DNA from: Methanothrix soehngenii GP6
Lineage (GTDB): Archaea; Halobacteriota; Methanosarcinia; Methanotrichales; Methanotrichaceae
Length of the DNA: 64,000 nucleotides
Reading direction: 5' to 3'
Assembly (NCBI RefSeq): GCF_000204415.1
Contig: NC_015416.1
Coordinates: 1,364,001-1,428,000, forward strand
Shown here: in pieces, positions 1 to 7,346 of the stretch
Layout of the letters: the number at the start of each line of letters is the position of its first letter
How positions within the stretch are numbered: position 1 is the first letter of the stretch
Translations under genes and position numbers: made by a program
The notes under the pieces: generated by a model
What the model was told of the DNA's origin: nothing
The model's input: only the letters and a program-made list of their open reading frames with translations
The model's database searches: none

Positions 1-907
1 TTCCTATCATCGAGAGTGCGGCAATAGTAAAGGCTGCACAGACATGCGGCATCTTTTTCCCGAGGCCCTCAAAGTCCCTTATGTCCCTCAGTCCCTCTTG
101 CTGACTGATAGCGCCGGCGCACATGAAGAGACAGCCTTTCCCGATGGCATGATTTAGTATGTGAGCCGCAACGCCAACCAGCCCCCAAGGAGATAAGGGA
201 GACAGCCCCAACCCCAAGAGTATATACCCCATTTGTGATACCGAGGAGTAGGCGAGCATTCTCTTCAGATTTCTCTGCTTAATGGCCCAAATTGAACCGG
301 CCAATATGGCTATCGCCGCAACCCAGCATATCAACAAATCTAGACCGATATAATGTCTAATGAAATCCAATGTAAAGACGGAGTAAAACATCCTAAGAAG
401 CATGTAAAACATGACCTTCACATGCACTGAAGCCATCATTGAGCTTATAGTGGACGGCGCATAGGTATACACATCGGGCTGCCATAAATGAAGAGGGAAA
501 ATATATGCCTTTATCATAACACCCACAACAATCATGGCAAAGCCCATTTGAACTGCTCTACTGTCATATACGAGTGGAAGCAAAAGCCTCATATCAGCGA
601 AATTGAGGGTGCCCGTGACGGAATAAATCCAACCAACGCCAAAGATGTATAAGACTGCACCGATGGAACCCATTATCACATAATTATAAGCCGGCCGCAA
701 TGCTCTTCCACCGGCCACAGCTATCAATGCATATGCGGTCAAGGACGCAATCTCCAACCATATGAACATGTTGAACAGGTCACCAGTAACGGTTATTCCG
801 TACATCCCGGCAGCCATGAGCTGGACAAGGGTATAGAAGGTGACATGCTTCCTTTCCTCTATCTCATGCCTTACGTTACTGTAGTTTCCAAGTTTTTGAT
901 TTTGCAT
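1..907 (-). pseudogene. mnhD: MnhD/MrpD antiporter subunit, 3' part of a gene split by an insertion; runs off the window
   Basis: Reading the minus strand down from 907 gives about 302 codons of a NuoN/MrpD-type proton-translocating membrane subunit with no stop before the window edge. Family landmarks are visible: GDLFNMF..LEIASL..YALIA, the lysine helix MIKAYIFPLHLWQPDVYTYA with its lysine and histidine, and KRMLAYSSVSQMGYI. The subunit normally forms one of the ion channels of the Mrp/Mnh Na+/H+ antiporter in the cytoplasmic membrane. The first codons (ATG at 907-905) lie inside the 173-bp insertion, so this ORF is the gene downstream of the insertion plus about 10 foreign residues. The natural frame resumes at NVRHEIEERK. 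Whether it is translated alone is unknown. Confidence 0.85.
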
Positions 908-1051
908 ACGCAATGCAGTCGAGAGGTAAAGCAAATGTTATTAAATAACAAGATATTAGCACAAAAAAGATATCTATCACTGGTCAATTATGTGGGAATC
1001 GGATTCAGTTTATAAAGTTGGTGGTTGAAATGAAAAACTTGGAAAGTACAG
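879..1051. mobile_element. 173-bp MITE-like insertion in mnhD with terminal inverted repeats and 8-bp target duplication
   Basis: The left end reads CTGTAGTTTCCAAGTTTTT. The right end, reverse complemented, reads CTGTACTTTCCAAGTTTTT, and the match extends to 20 of 22 bases. The element is flanked by direct copies of TTACGTTA at 871-878 and 1052-1059 (9 bp if the next C is counted on the left). It is too short to encode a transposase and is AT-rich, so it looks like a non-autonomous (MITE-type) element. Removing the element and one target copy joins the two mnhD halves exactly in frame. The ends do not resemble those of the IS4-family element at 54943-56400, so a different transposase must have moved it. 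Confidence 0.85.
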
Positions 1052-1364
1052 TTACGTTACCACGAGAATATATTAATCCTAATATAACTATTGATATAAC
1101 TATGATCAGCAGGTAGGCATTCATCGCATCTACAACGTACTCAATGCCCCAGGGCGGCCTCCACCCCCCCAGCCAGTAGCGGATGGGTCCCACTGTAAGG
1201 ACATGATCCAATATGAATAGAGACATGATGAGGAAGACCGAGTTCATGGCCAAAGACATGAAGAAGGGCAGCCTCCTGCTCGTGTATCCAGCAAGCAGCA
1301 TAGTAAAGCCACAAAACAATGCCAGTCCGACTATGAGCACGGGGAAATGTTCAACTGGATACAT
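1005..1364 (-). pseudogene. mnhD: MnhD/MrpD antiporter subunit, 5' part of a gene split by an insertion
   Basis: The first 104 residues are the genuine N terminus of MrpD/NuoN-like subunits: three hydrophobic helices, WLGGWRPPWGIEYVVDAMNA, then a third helix ending LIYSRGNV. The last 15 residues (TVLSKFFISTTNFIN) come from the inserted element and end at a TGA inside it. The start is ATG at 1364, 8 nt after mnhC, preceded by GGTGATG. In the restored gene RGNV would run straight into RHEIEERK of the downstream half. As it stands the peptide has only the first helices and cannot make a full channel alone. Confidence 0.85.
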
Positions 1365-1372
1365 TTCTCACA

Positions 1373-1801
1373 TCACCCCCCCACTCGCTCAAATTCCTTC
1401 TCTTTCTCTATTATCTCGTCCTCTTCTATGGTCCCATACTTTTGATATATTCTTATCACAATGGCTAGGGCGACTGCGGTTGTGGCTGCGCTCACCACAA
1501 TTCCCGTCAGCATCAGCACATTAGGCAGCGGATTAACGTATATGTAGCCTTTCTCTGCTGCTTGTTCCCATAAAATGGGCGGAGTTCCCGTTTTCAATCC
1601 CCAGGTGGTTAAAATATTCCGCCCCACATCTCCAAGGGATACAAACCAAAGGAACATAGCCGTCTGAAATATGCTTAAGCCGATGAGCTTTTTAAGCAAG
1701 TTCTCCTTTACTATCGTTGCAGTAAGGCCTATGATGATGATGAGCATGGCAATCCAGAAATTATATTTTTCGAGGACGTGTTGAATTAGCCATTCCATCA
1801 T
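1373..1801 (-). CDS. mnhC: Na+/H+ antiporter subunit C (NuoK-like)
   Basis: This 142-residue membrane protein has three long hydrophobic segments at about residues 17-37, 44-62 and 88-115. It carries the MrpC/NuoK signature NVLMLTGIVVSAATTAVALAIVIRIY and the preceding short-loop helix NLLKKLIGLSIFQTAMFLWF. It is a core ion-translocating part of the Mrp/Mnh complex. It overlaps the end of mnhB by 4 nt, and the start could be either of two adjacent ATG codons (1801 or 1798). Its charged tail EEDEIIEKEKEFERVGG is cytoplasmic-like. Confidence 0.93.
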   Translation of the reverse strand: MMEWLIQHVLEKYNFWIAMLIIIIGLTATIVKENLLKKLIGLSIFQTAMFLWFVSLGDVGRNILTTWGLKTGTPPILWEQAAEKGYIYVNPLPNVLMLTGIVVSAATTAVALAIVIRIYQKYGTIEEDEIIEKEKEFERVGG

Positions 1802-2283
1802 CCTTCATCACCGTCCATCTCATCATCCTCTTTCATAGACAGGTCGAAATATTGAGAGACGAATGACGCCATCACCGTCAATCCAATCCCCACAGAGATC
1901 ATGTATGCTATTAGAAACCCCCTAGCTCCTGCTATGCCTGTAAATTCCGTCACAGGCCAAAATGCGGGCATATTAAGCCACTGCGCAGTGGCGAGGCTGA
2001 AAAGGATACACAACCAACCGGCACCATTATACAGGAACAAGCCGAAGCTCTTGAAGAAAACATTCACTGACTCGGGCATTTTTTCTCTGCCTTTGTCCGT
2101 GCCAAAGACGGTTATGTAAAGGATGAATCCTGTGGCGAGTATTGTCCCACCTTGAAATCCGCCTCCAGTCCCACCCGTCCCCATCATAACATAGAGCCCA
2201 AATAACAAGATAAAAGGGAACATCAGACTCGCCGTCACCTCAATTACGACATCCCTTTTATATGCCCTCTTCTCCTGGGTCAT
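1798..2283 (-). CDS. mnhB: Na+/H+ antiporter subunit B (MnhB domain)
   Basis: The 161-residue protein begins with a short basic segment and then the MnhB hallmark FPFILLFGLYVMMGTGGTGGGFQGG, followed by three further hydrophobic helices. The GGTGGGFQGG loop is typical of MnhB/MbhF subunits of Mrp antiporters and of membrane-bound hydrogenase-related complexes. It ends in an acidic tail (KEDDEMDGDEG). It overlaps the preceding MbhE-like gene by 4 nt and mnhC by 4 nt, so translation is probably coupled through the operon. Confidence 0.93.
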   Translation of the reverse strand: MTQEKRAYKRDVVIEVTASLMFPFILLFGLYVMMGTGGTGGGFQGGTILATGFILYITVFGTDKGREKMPESVNVFFKSFGLFLYNGAGWLCILFSLATAQWLNMPAFWPVTEFTGIAGARGFLIAYMISVGIGLTVMASFVSQYFDLSMKEDDEMDGDEG

Positions 2284-2879
2284 AGTCTCCCTCGCCTCCT
2301 CAGCAGCAATATAACGCCAATAGCGCCGGTGAGGATGACGGTCTCCTCGCCCATTGTATCGTAACCTCTGTAATCAGCAAGCCCGGCAGTCACGATGTTT
2401 ATGGTGGCCGTCTCCTCTTCAGTCAGTTCATTGATCCTAACCGGAAAATTATATCTGTAGACGGTCAAATTTCTATTTTCTTCTTTAATAAAATAATATC
2501 GTATAAGTTCATTATAAAATATCTCGCCTTCATTGATAAGAACATCCCAACCCCCTTCTGAGAGCCGACCCCCCTCGAACGATCCCTTTTCGCTCCACTC
2601 GATCCTGTAATTCCCCTCTTCCAGGGTTGGATAATTCTCCTCTTTATTAAATCCCATATCTTCTATTTTGATTTTGATTTGCAAAGGAAGAATGCCTGCA
2701 TTTAAGCTCTCCACCAGGCCATCGGCATCAACGTTGAAAAGCTTCACATATTTATTAACAGGAGAATTCTCATCACCGAAAGCTGGCAGGTCCTCGACCA
2801 CATATATCGACAAGGCAATCAAGAGGATGGCGGTAATGAATCCCGATATCGTCAGTGGTTTCATTGCGGATGGTTTCAT
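2280..2879 (-). CDS. MbhE-like antiporter subunit with a ~110-residue internal insertion
   Basis: The start is ATG at 2879 (MKPSAMKPLT), which overlaps the previous gene by ATGA. The N terminus has one membrane helix ending LPAFGDENSPVN, as in MbhE. The C terminus has the family block NIVTAGLADYRGYDTMGEETVILTGAI with a second helix. In ordinary MbhE proteins these blocks are separated by only a short linker. Here about 110 hydrophilic residues (roughly 50-160, rich in E, Y and N) lie between them, so the protein is 199 residues rather than about 100. The extra part would sit outside the membrane between the two helices. Confidence 0.82.
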   Translation of the reverse strand: MKPSAMKPLTISGFITAILLIALSIYVVEDLPAFGDENSPVNKYVKLFNVDADGLVESLNAGILPLQIKIKIEDMGFNKEENYPTLEEGNYRIEWSEKGSFEGGRLSEGGWDVLINEGEIFYNELIRYYFIKEENRNLTVYRYNFPVRINELTEEETATINIVTAGLADYRGYDTMGEETVILTGAIGVILLLRRRGRL

Positions 2880-3121
2880 TTCTTCTCCCACCTCGGCACT
2901 CTCGATAAACAGGCCATCATTAGGGCAGTCGAGGCACCGGCACCTACTGCCGCCTCGGTAAATGCTACATCGCATGAGCCCATCTGCAGCCAAACATTGG
3001 CCATAATAAAGCTATAAGCGCCCATCAGGACGATGGCAGCCAAAAGGTCCTTTACCCATAACGCTGCCACGGCAATAATAAGAAGGAATAACAGTAACAA
3101 TAAGTCAATAGGAAGTATCAT
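2876..3121 (-). CDS. MbhD-like / DUF4040 antiporter subunit
   Basis: This is an 81-residue membrane protein starting at MILPIDLLLLL. The start at 3121 has AAGGAGG-type bases just upstream. It consists of two or three hydrophobic helices with the family block DLLAAIVLMGAYSFIMANVWLQMGSCDVAFTEAAVGAG, which matches the MbhD/MrpA-C-terminal fold where the conserved Asp-Val-AxTEAAVG loop is diagnostic. In split Mrp operons this small subunit replaces the C-terminal domain of MrpA. It is followed with a 4-nt overlap by the MbhE-like gene. Confidence 0.88.
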   Translation of the reverse strand: MILPIDLLLLLFLLIIAVAALWVKDLLAAIVLMGAYSFIMANVWLQMGSCDVAFTEAAVGAGASTALMMACLSRVPRWEKK

Positions 3122-3134
3122 TTCTTTGCCTCCT

Positions 3135-3668
3135 TTATTCCTCCATAAAGACATGACCCACTTTTTTTTGCATGGTCTGGTCTACGGTAAGAGATTCTGC
3201 AGGCTCTTTGGCAATGGCATGCACTATGTATCTCCCTTTCTCAGGCTCGATATCTATGGTTATTGTCCCTGGAGTCAATGTGATGGAGTTTGCAAATGTG
3301 ACTAGGGCGAAGTCGCTTCTCAGAGTTGTATCAAATTCTATGATTCTGGGGTCTACCGGCAGAATGCCCAGGACACGTTTTGTCACATCAATAGTGGCCA
3401 GATAAATTTGCCATAACTCCCATCCGATATAAGGAATTAATCTTCGTATCTTCAAGAGCACATTCTCGCCTCGGCTGGGCACGAAGATCTCGTAGGTGAG
3501 GAATGAGACAATCAATGCTGCCAATATACCTCTTGACGATACTTTTAAGAGATCGTAGGGTTCGAGAAGATAAACGGTCCAGGCAGATAGGAGCATCCAG
3601 AATGCGAACATGACGCAAAAAGTCAGGGCAATTGAGAAGGCCATGCTTTCTTTTTTCATAGCTGTCAT
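3135..3668 (-). CDS. mnhE: Na+/H+ antiporter subunit E
   Basis: The protein has about 177 residues from MTAMKKES; the second ATG at 3659 has a GGAGAG sequence 9 nt upstream and may be the true start. Two or three N-terminal membrane helices are followed by the MnhE domain with TTLRSDFALVTFANSITLTPGTITIDIEP, the most conserved block of the family. MnhE is thought to be needed for assembly or stability of the Mrp complex. It sits 7 nt after mnhG and 13 nt before the MbhD-like gene. Confidence 0.92.
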   Translation of the reverse strand: MTAMKKESMAFSIALTFCVMFAFWMLLSAWTVYLLEPYDLLKVSSRGILAALIVSFLTYEIFVPSRGENVLLKIRRLIPYIGWELWQIYLATIDVTKRVLGILPVDPRIIEFDTTLRSDFALVTFANSITLTPGTITIDIEPEKGRYIVHAIAKEPAESLTVDQTMQKKVGHVFMEE

Positions 3669-3675
3669 CTCTCCA

Positions 3676-3990
3676 TCACATCCTCTTGTCGCCCTTCCTC
3701 CAAACCGGCAAGCCGCTAGCATATGCAGCTTTCATCAAGGCATGCGTACCTGTAGGACCGACCAACAGGTAAAAAGCCGACACGAAGATCAGTTTAATCG
3801 TGATAAAGCTCAATCCTTCATAGGTCATGCAACCTACTATTATGAGGATCTGTCCAAGTGTGTCGCATTTTCCCGTAGCATGCAACCTGGTATAGAAATC
3901 AGGAAACCTCAACAGCCCCGCTGTTCCAATTATCATGAAGAAGGCTCCTGCCGCCAAAAACATTGTAGCTACCAAGTCTATCGCAAGCAT
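3676..3990 (-). CDS. mnhG: Na+/H+ antiporter subunit G
   Basis: The 104-residue protein starts at ATG 3990 (MLAIDLVATMFL). A longer open frame continues upstream but is out of register with the family. It has three membrane helices and the MnhG motif GTAGLLRFPDFYTRLHATGKCDTLGQILI, with the conserved FPDxYTRLHA. The gene overlaps mnhF by 13 nt, so the two are probably coupled. It is a membrane subunit of the Mrp/Mnh complex of unresolved mechanism. Confidence 0.93.
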   Translation of the reverse strand: MLAIDLVATMFLAAGAFFMIIGTAGLLRFPDFYTRLHATGKCDTLGQILIIVGCMTYEGLSFITIKLIFVSAFYLLVGPTGTHALMKAAYASGLPVWRKGDKRM

Positions 3991-4250
3991 AGTTCTCCTC
4001 TTTCTGCATATTTGGCGATAATTATCGTTCCAATAAATGCAATTACAGCATACATGAGTGCAATGTCGATGAATTCCGGTCTTTCGATGATATAGCCCAC
4101 CACGATCAAGAGCACAATCGCCTTCGTGCCTATCACATTCGCAGCAACGATACGGTTGAACGTCCCCGGTCCATAGATAGCTCTGTACGAGCACACTAGA
4201 ATTGTGCTCGCTATTATAATTCCAACGACAAGAAATGGGATAATCATCAC
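3978..4250 (-). CDS. mnhF: Na+/H+ antiporter subunit F
   Basis: This 90-residue protein has three hydrophobic helices (about 3-21, 38-56 and 60-80) and the MnhF/PhaF signature YRAIYGPGTFNRIVAANVIGTKAI. It is the first gene of the operon and lies about 18 nt downstream of a strong TATA element, so its mRNA is leaderless or nearly so. The C-terminal tail AERGELCLR overlaps the start of mnhG. Confidence 0.93.
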   Translation of the reverse strand: MMIIPFLVVGIIIASTILVCSYRAIYGPGTFNRIVAANVIGTKAIVLLIVVGYIIERPEFIDIALMYAVIAFIGTIIIAKYAERGELCLR

Positions 4251-4267
4251 TGATAATGTTGATAATA

Positions 4268-4280
4268 CTTATATATGTAG
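4268..4280 (-). promoter_or_regulatory. TATA box for the mnh antiporter operon
   Basis: On the minus strand the sequence CTACATATATAAG is preceded by an A-rich BRE-like stretch (CGAAAA). Its centre is about 24 nt above the mnhF ATG at 4250, the spacing expected for an archaeal TBP site directing a leaderless or near-leaderless transcript of the whole cluster. Confidence 0.6.
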
Positions 4281-4771
4281 TTTTCGAAGCCGTGTTCGAC
4301 GATATGTATATTCTTAATTGGAAATATATATAGATTCGACGAGTCTCTGCGAACAATTATCTGCACTTAGTCAATAATTTATCGTGTCAATTGAAACTAA
4401 ATTAATTTACTAGCTCAGTGAGATGATGATCCTTGTAAATATTGAATTTAGGAATATAGATTTAATGATAATAACAGTGTAATTGATAAGTCGCCTGAGT
4501 TAATGCATATCGACTCGTAGATGTGAGTTCGGAGTCTATCGAATCCCTGGTCGCGCACAGGAGTGGCTGAAAACCGCCAACATACGAGATGGTGAATATT
4601 GCTGGAAGAAATATACCTTTTGCTACTGCTTTCCGGCGATGATTTCAGCAGACGTCACCTGCAACCAAACGCACAACATGATAATTATCTTTTTGTTTTT
4701 GATAAATTCAACGAGATTGGCGAAAACTTCTTAATTAATAAATGTTATTGATCATGATTGGAGTAAATAGC
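4281..4771. other. AT-rich intergenic region without convincing genes
   Basis: About 490 nt between the mnh operon and the next plus-strand gene. It is AT-rich at both ends. A more GC-balanced core lies at about 4500-4680, where one frame stays open for 60-70 codons but has no start codon and no recognisable family. It may be a decayed gene. No tRNA, hairpin or repeat was seen. Confidence 0.4.
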
Positions 4772-5122
4772 ATGGAGATCTTGCATTTAGTGAGGTCTAA
4801 GACTTCACATTCTCAAGACGAGCTGATCGCTAGGGCGGCCAGATCCTGGGACCCTGAGTTTCCTGGACGGATGGAGCTTCCTCGCAAATATGCCGCGGTA
4901 TGCAGGGAGACCATAGTACTCGCCAAATCTAAACAAAAAGATCCCAAAGAGGTGTTGCCCGAAGTCTGCCGGATCAGGGGAATAGATGAATCAGAGGCTA
5001 TTGAAGCGCTGGATGCTCTGGCTTTAAGCATCGATGAGGAAACTTATCCCTCCAGGAGGAAACAAGGGATGCAAGCTGCAATAACCTCAAAAACCAAAGA
5101 CCTCTTGGCGCGCTTGAGGTGA
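4772..5122 (+). CDS. Hypothetical protein, small helical
   Basis: About 116 residues from MEILHLVRSKTSHSQDEL; an upstream ATG at 4742 is possible. The sequence is charged and predicted helical with no membrane segment and no cysteine cluster. One segment, EVCRIRGIDESEAIEALDALALSIDEETYPS, looks like a small folded helical unit. I do not recognise the family. The composition and codon use resemble the neighbours, which supports a real gene. It stands alone between the antiporter operon and a convergent minus-strand pair. Confidence 0.6.
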   Translation: MEILHLVRSKTSHSQDELIARAARSWDPEFPGRMELPRKYAAVCRETIVLAKSKQKDPKEVLPEVCRIRGIDESEAIEALDALALSIDEETYPSRRKQGMQAAITSKTKDLLARLR

Positions 5123-5221
5123 TGCGAGAGGATTCCGACATGGAGAACTACATTTGCATATAGCAGCGATCACTTAGAATAAATCTTATTGAATAAATAT
5201 AGAAGAATGTTATCTGCGGCA

Positions 5222-5488
5222 TTAGCGATCTTTTCTGGAGTGCCTTAAACCAGGTGTAGTAATATACCACCTTCCCTTCTTGCCTTTCAGGAACTCCATG
5301 GATGCCGCATAGTCTTCAAAGTAATGAGCTTCTCCACTATCCAAATTTATCACAGAGATCCTCCTTTCCATGACGAATCCCTTCTGTTCCAGCAAATCCT
5401 CGACCTCCTGGCGCAGCTTGCTCTTCTTTTTGATCAGGAGATGCTCTTTCTCAGGACTGCAGTCTGGCATCGCCGCCGCATCCCTCAT
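5222..5488 (-). CDS. Hypothetical protein, downstream partner of the 5485-6045 gene
   Basis: 88 residues starting at ATG 5488 (MRDAAAMPDCSPEKEHLL), which overlaps the TGA of the upstream gene as ATGA. That overlap is why I prefer it to the longer frame. It begins with a basic helical segment (KKKSKLRQEVEDLLEQKG), then a short strand-rich part (ISVINLDSGEAHYFEDYAASMEFLKGKKGRWYITTPG). No family recognised. The 4-nt overlap suggests co-translation with the upstream gene. Confidence 0.6.
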   Translation of the reverse strand: MRDAAAMPDCSPEKEHLLIKKKSKLRQEVEDLLEQKGFVMERRISVINLDSGEAHYFEDYAASMEFLKGKKGRWYITTPGLRHSRKDR

Positions 5489-6045
5489 ATACGGGCGGGC
5501 CTGGCCAACTCCAAAGCCCACCTTATGTACTCTGCCGCAGGAAACTCATGCACCGTGGTGACCACAATGAGACCCTCTCCGTGCCTGGCCATGACCAGAA
5601 TGGCCCTGCCCTTATCGTCCTTTATCACCGTCTCGAAGCCCTCTCCTGGAATGAGGTAGCCGTCGCACTCCGGGTTGGTGGTGCAGATCAGGCAGGAGCA
5701 ATCCCCCTCAGAGGGATTGACACTCTGAGTGCTCATTTCGCACTTGTATTTCAAGGGGAGAGGTAGCCAATCAAAGTCATGCTCCGGGACCAGGGGGCCG
5801 AACACCGTCAGCACCCCGCCATTCATGACAAAGCGTTCTATATTCGATTTCATCCTCTCCAGACCGGGAAGGATCTGGGAATAATCCGGATTGGCAAAGC
5901 CGGAGGGAATCATCACCATCTTGTACTGGGGCAAAAATGGGCTTCCCAGGATGTTTGGCGACAGGAACTGGTAGCTGGCCCCTACATCCTGGAAGAGCTT
6001 CTCGAAGAGCAGAGTCCTCTGGCCGATGAGTGCGATGTCTGGCAT
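5485..6045 (-). CDS. Hypothetical protein with a glutamine-amidotransferase-like fold pattern
   Basis: 186 residues beginning MPDIALIGQRTLLFEKLF. Alternating strands and helices (YKMVMIPSGFANP, GGVLTVFGPLVPEHDF, GEGLIVVTTVHEFPAAEYIRWAL) resemble the class I amidotransferase-like or ThuA-like fold, but I see no nucleophile elbow or catalytic triad. A CLICTTNPECDGY segment contributes three cysteines in the middle. It probably forms an operon with the overlapping gene at 5222-5488. The function is unknown. Confidence 0.7.
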   Translation of the reverse strand: MPDIALIGQRTLLFEKLFQDVGASYQFLSPNILGSPFLPQYKMVMIPSGFANPDYSQILPGLERMKSNIERFVMNGGVLTVFGPLVPEHDFDWLPLPLKYKCEMSTQSVNPSEGDCSCLICTTNPECDGYLIPGEGFETVIKDDKGRAILVMARHGEGLIVVTTVHEFPAAEYIRWALELARPARI

Positions 6046-6172
6046 ATGCCATTATCTTAGCCAGGCAAGGGGAAAATCTTTATGGTTCCCATGGTTTAAT
6101 ATCTCTGCAATTATGATTTTGCTCCATAAAGCTTATTACTAAATATCACCTGTATTTTAAACGCGATTATAC

Positions 6173-6595
6173 ATGGAACAGGAATTAATGAGGATAGGCG
6201 TCTCGCTACCTGAAAAGCTTCTTTCCAGGTTCGACGAGATAATATTGAAGCGCGGCTACTCCTCGCGCTCCGAGGGTATAAGGGATGCAATCAGAAACTA
6301 CATCGTCCACTACGAATGGATGAGCGACGTGCAGGGGGAGAGAGTAGGGGTCATCACCCTGGTCTATTCCCATTCCCAAAGGGGCTTGGTGGAGAATCTG
6401 ACTGAGATCCAGCATGATTCGGGCGATATCATCCAGTCCAGCCTCCATGTCCATCTGGACCACGACAACTGCCTGGAGGTGATTGTCTTGCGGGGAGAGG
6501 GCAAGGACGTGAGAGTGGCGGCGGAGAAGATGATGTCCCTGAAGGGTGTGAAGCATGTCAAACTGACCACCACCTCCATGGGAAAGGAGCTGTAG
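6173..6595 (+). CDS. nikR: Nickel-responsive transcriptional regulator NikR
   Basis: The 140-residue protein has an N-terminal ribbon-helix-helix ([39 protein letters not shown]) and a C-terminal ACT-like nickel-binding domain. The nickel ligands are present as HVH at about residues 92-94 with a Cys in DHDNC. With Ni2+ bound, NikR proteins repress nickel uptake genes. A TATA-like TTTTAAAC at about 6151 lies close to the first ATG, so the second ATG at 6188, with AGGA in front, may be the real start. Nickel is a cofactor of methyl-CoM reductase, hydrogenases and CODH, and cooC lies elsewhere in the window. Confidence 0.93.
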   Translation: MEQELMRIGVSLPEKLLSRFDEIILKRGYSSRSEGIRDAIRNYIVHYEWMSDVQGERVGVITLVYSHSQRGLVENLTEIQHDSGDIIQSSLHVHLDHDNCLEVIVLRGEGKDVRVAAEKMMSLKGVKHVKLTTTSMGKEL

Positions 6596-6640
6596 GCTCT
6601 GCATCGAGAAGTTGGCACCCAAGAGAAAAGCAATATCCCG

Positions 6641-7321
6641 ATGCCACCGGAAGAGATTGCTCCAGGGATATATATCCTGCATGAAAGGGATGGTGCGCGG
6701 CTAGCGACGAGATCGTCCGATCCCGTGCCCGTTTACGGCGAACGCATCCACAATGGATATCGCCTCTGGGACCCATATCGCTCGAAGCTCGCCGCCCTCA
6801 TCCTGAAGGGAAAATGGCAGACTCTCCCCTTGAAGAGCAACTCCCGGGTACTCTACCTGGGAGCATCCACTGGCACCACCGTCAGCCACGTGGCGGATAT
6901 TGTCTCAGAAGGCCTGGTCTATGCGGTGGAGTTCTCGGCCCGCTCCATGCGCGACCTGGTCCGGCTGTGCGAGAGACGCAAAAACATCATTCCCATCCTC
7001 GCCGATGCGGCAAAGCCGGAGGAGTATGCTCCTCTCCTGGAACCGGTGGATCTGGTCTACCAGGATGTAGCTCAGAAGAATCAGGCCCAGATCGCCTCTC
7101 TCAACTGCGCGAGGTACCTGGGCCAGGGAGGCGAGCTGTGTCTCATGCTCAAGAGCCGCTCGGTGGACACGACCGCCCCGCCTCAAGCAGTTCTCCAGTC
7201 AGAGCTAAAAAAGCTGGAAGGGCTGGAGCTTATTAAGATCATGAACCTGGAGCCATTCCACCTGGACCACTGGGCGGTGCGGGCCAGGTGGAATCCGGGC
7301 CCATCAGAAGAGGGCCATTGA
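6641..7321 (+). CDS. flpA: Fibrillarin-like rRNA/tRNA 2'-O-methyltransferase
   Basis: 226 residues. The N-terminal small domain has GIYILHERDGARLATR and VYGERIHNGYRLWDPYRSKLAA. A Rossmann methyltransferase domain follows, with the SAM-binding motif VLYLGASTGTTVSHVADIV, then VYAVEFSARSMRDLV and VDLVYQDVAQKNQAQI. It is the catalytic subunit of the archaeal C/D-box sRNP and needs Nop5 and L7Ae. In most archaea nop5 is the adjacent gene. Here it is absent: nikR lies upstream and a convergent signal peptidase downstream. Confidence 0.95.
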   Translation: MPPEEIAPGIYILHERDGARLATRSSDPVPVYGERIHNGYRLWDPYRSKLAALILKGKWQTLPLKSNSRVLYLGASTGTTVSHVADIVSEGLVYAVEFSARSMRDLVRLCERRKNIIPILADAAKPEEYAPLLEPVDLVYQDVAQKNQAQIASLNCARYLGQGGELCLMLKSRSVDTTAPPQAVLQSELKKLEGLELIKIMNLEPFHLDHWAVRARWNPGPSEEGH

Positions 7322-7346
7322 TACCCGGATATTATATTTATTTTAT

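Noticed and set aside
879-1051. That the 173-bp element was mobilised by the IS4-family element at 54943
   Set aside because: The terminal repeats are unrelated (CTGTAGTTTCC versus CATGCGTCTTC) and the target duplication lengths differ (8 versus 10 bp).
4493-4733. A 60-70 codon open frame in the gap after the mnh operon
   Set aside because: No start codon, no ribosome site and no recognisable family.
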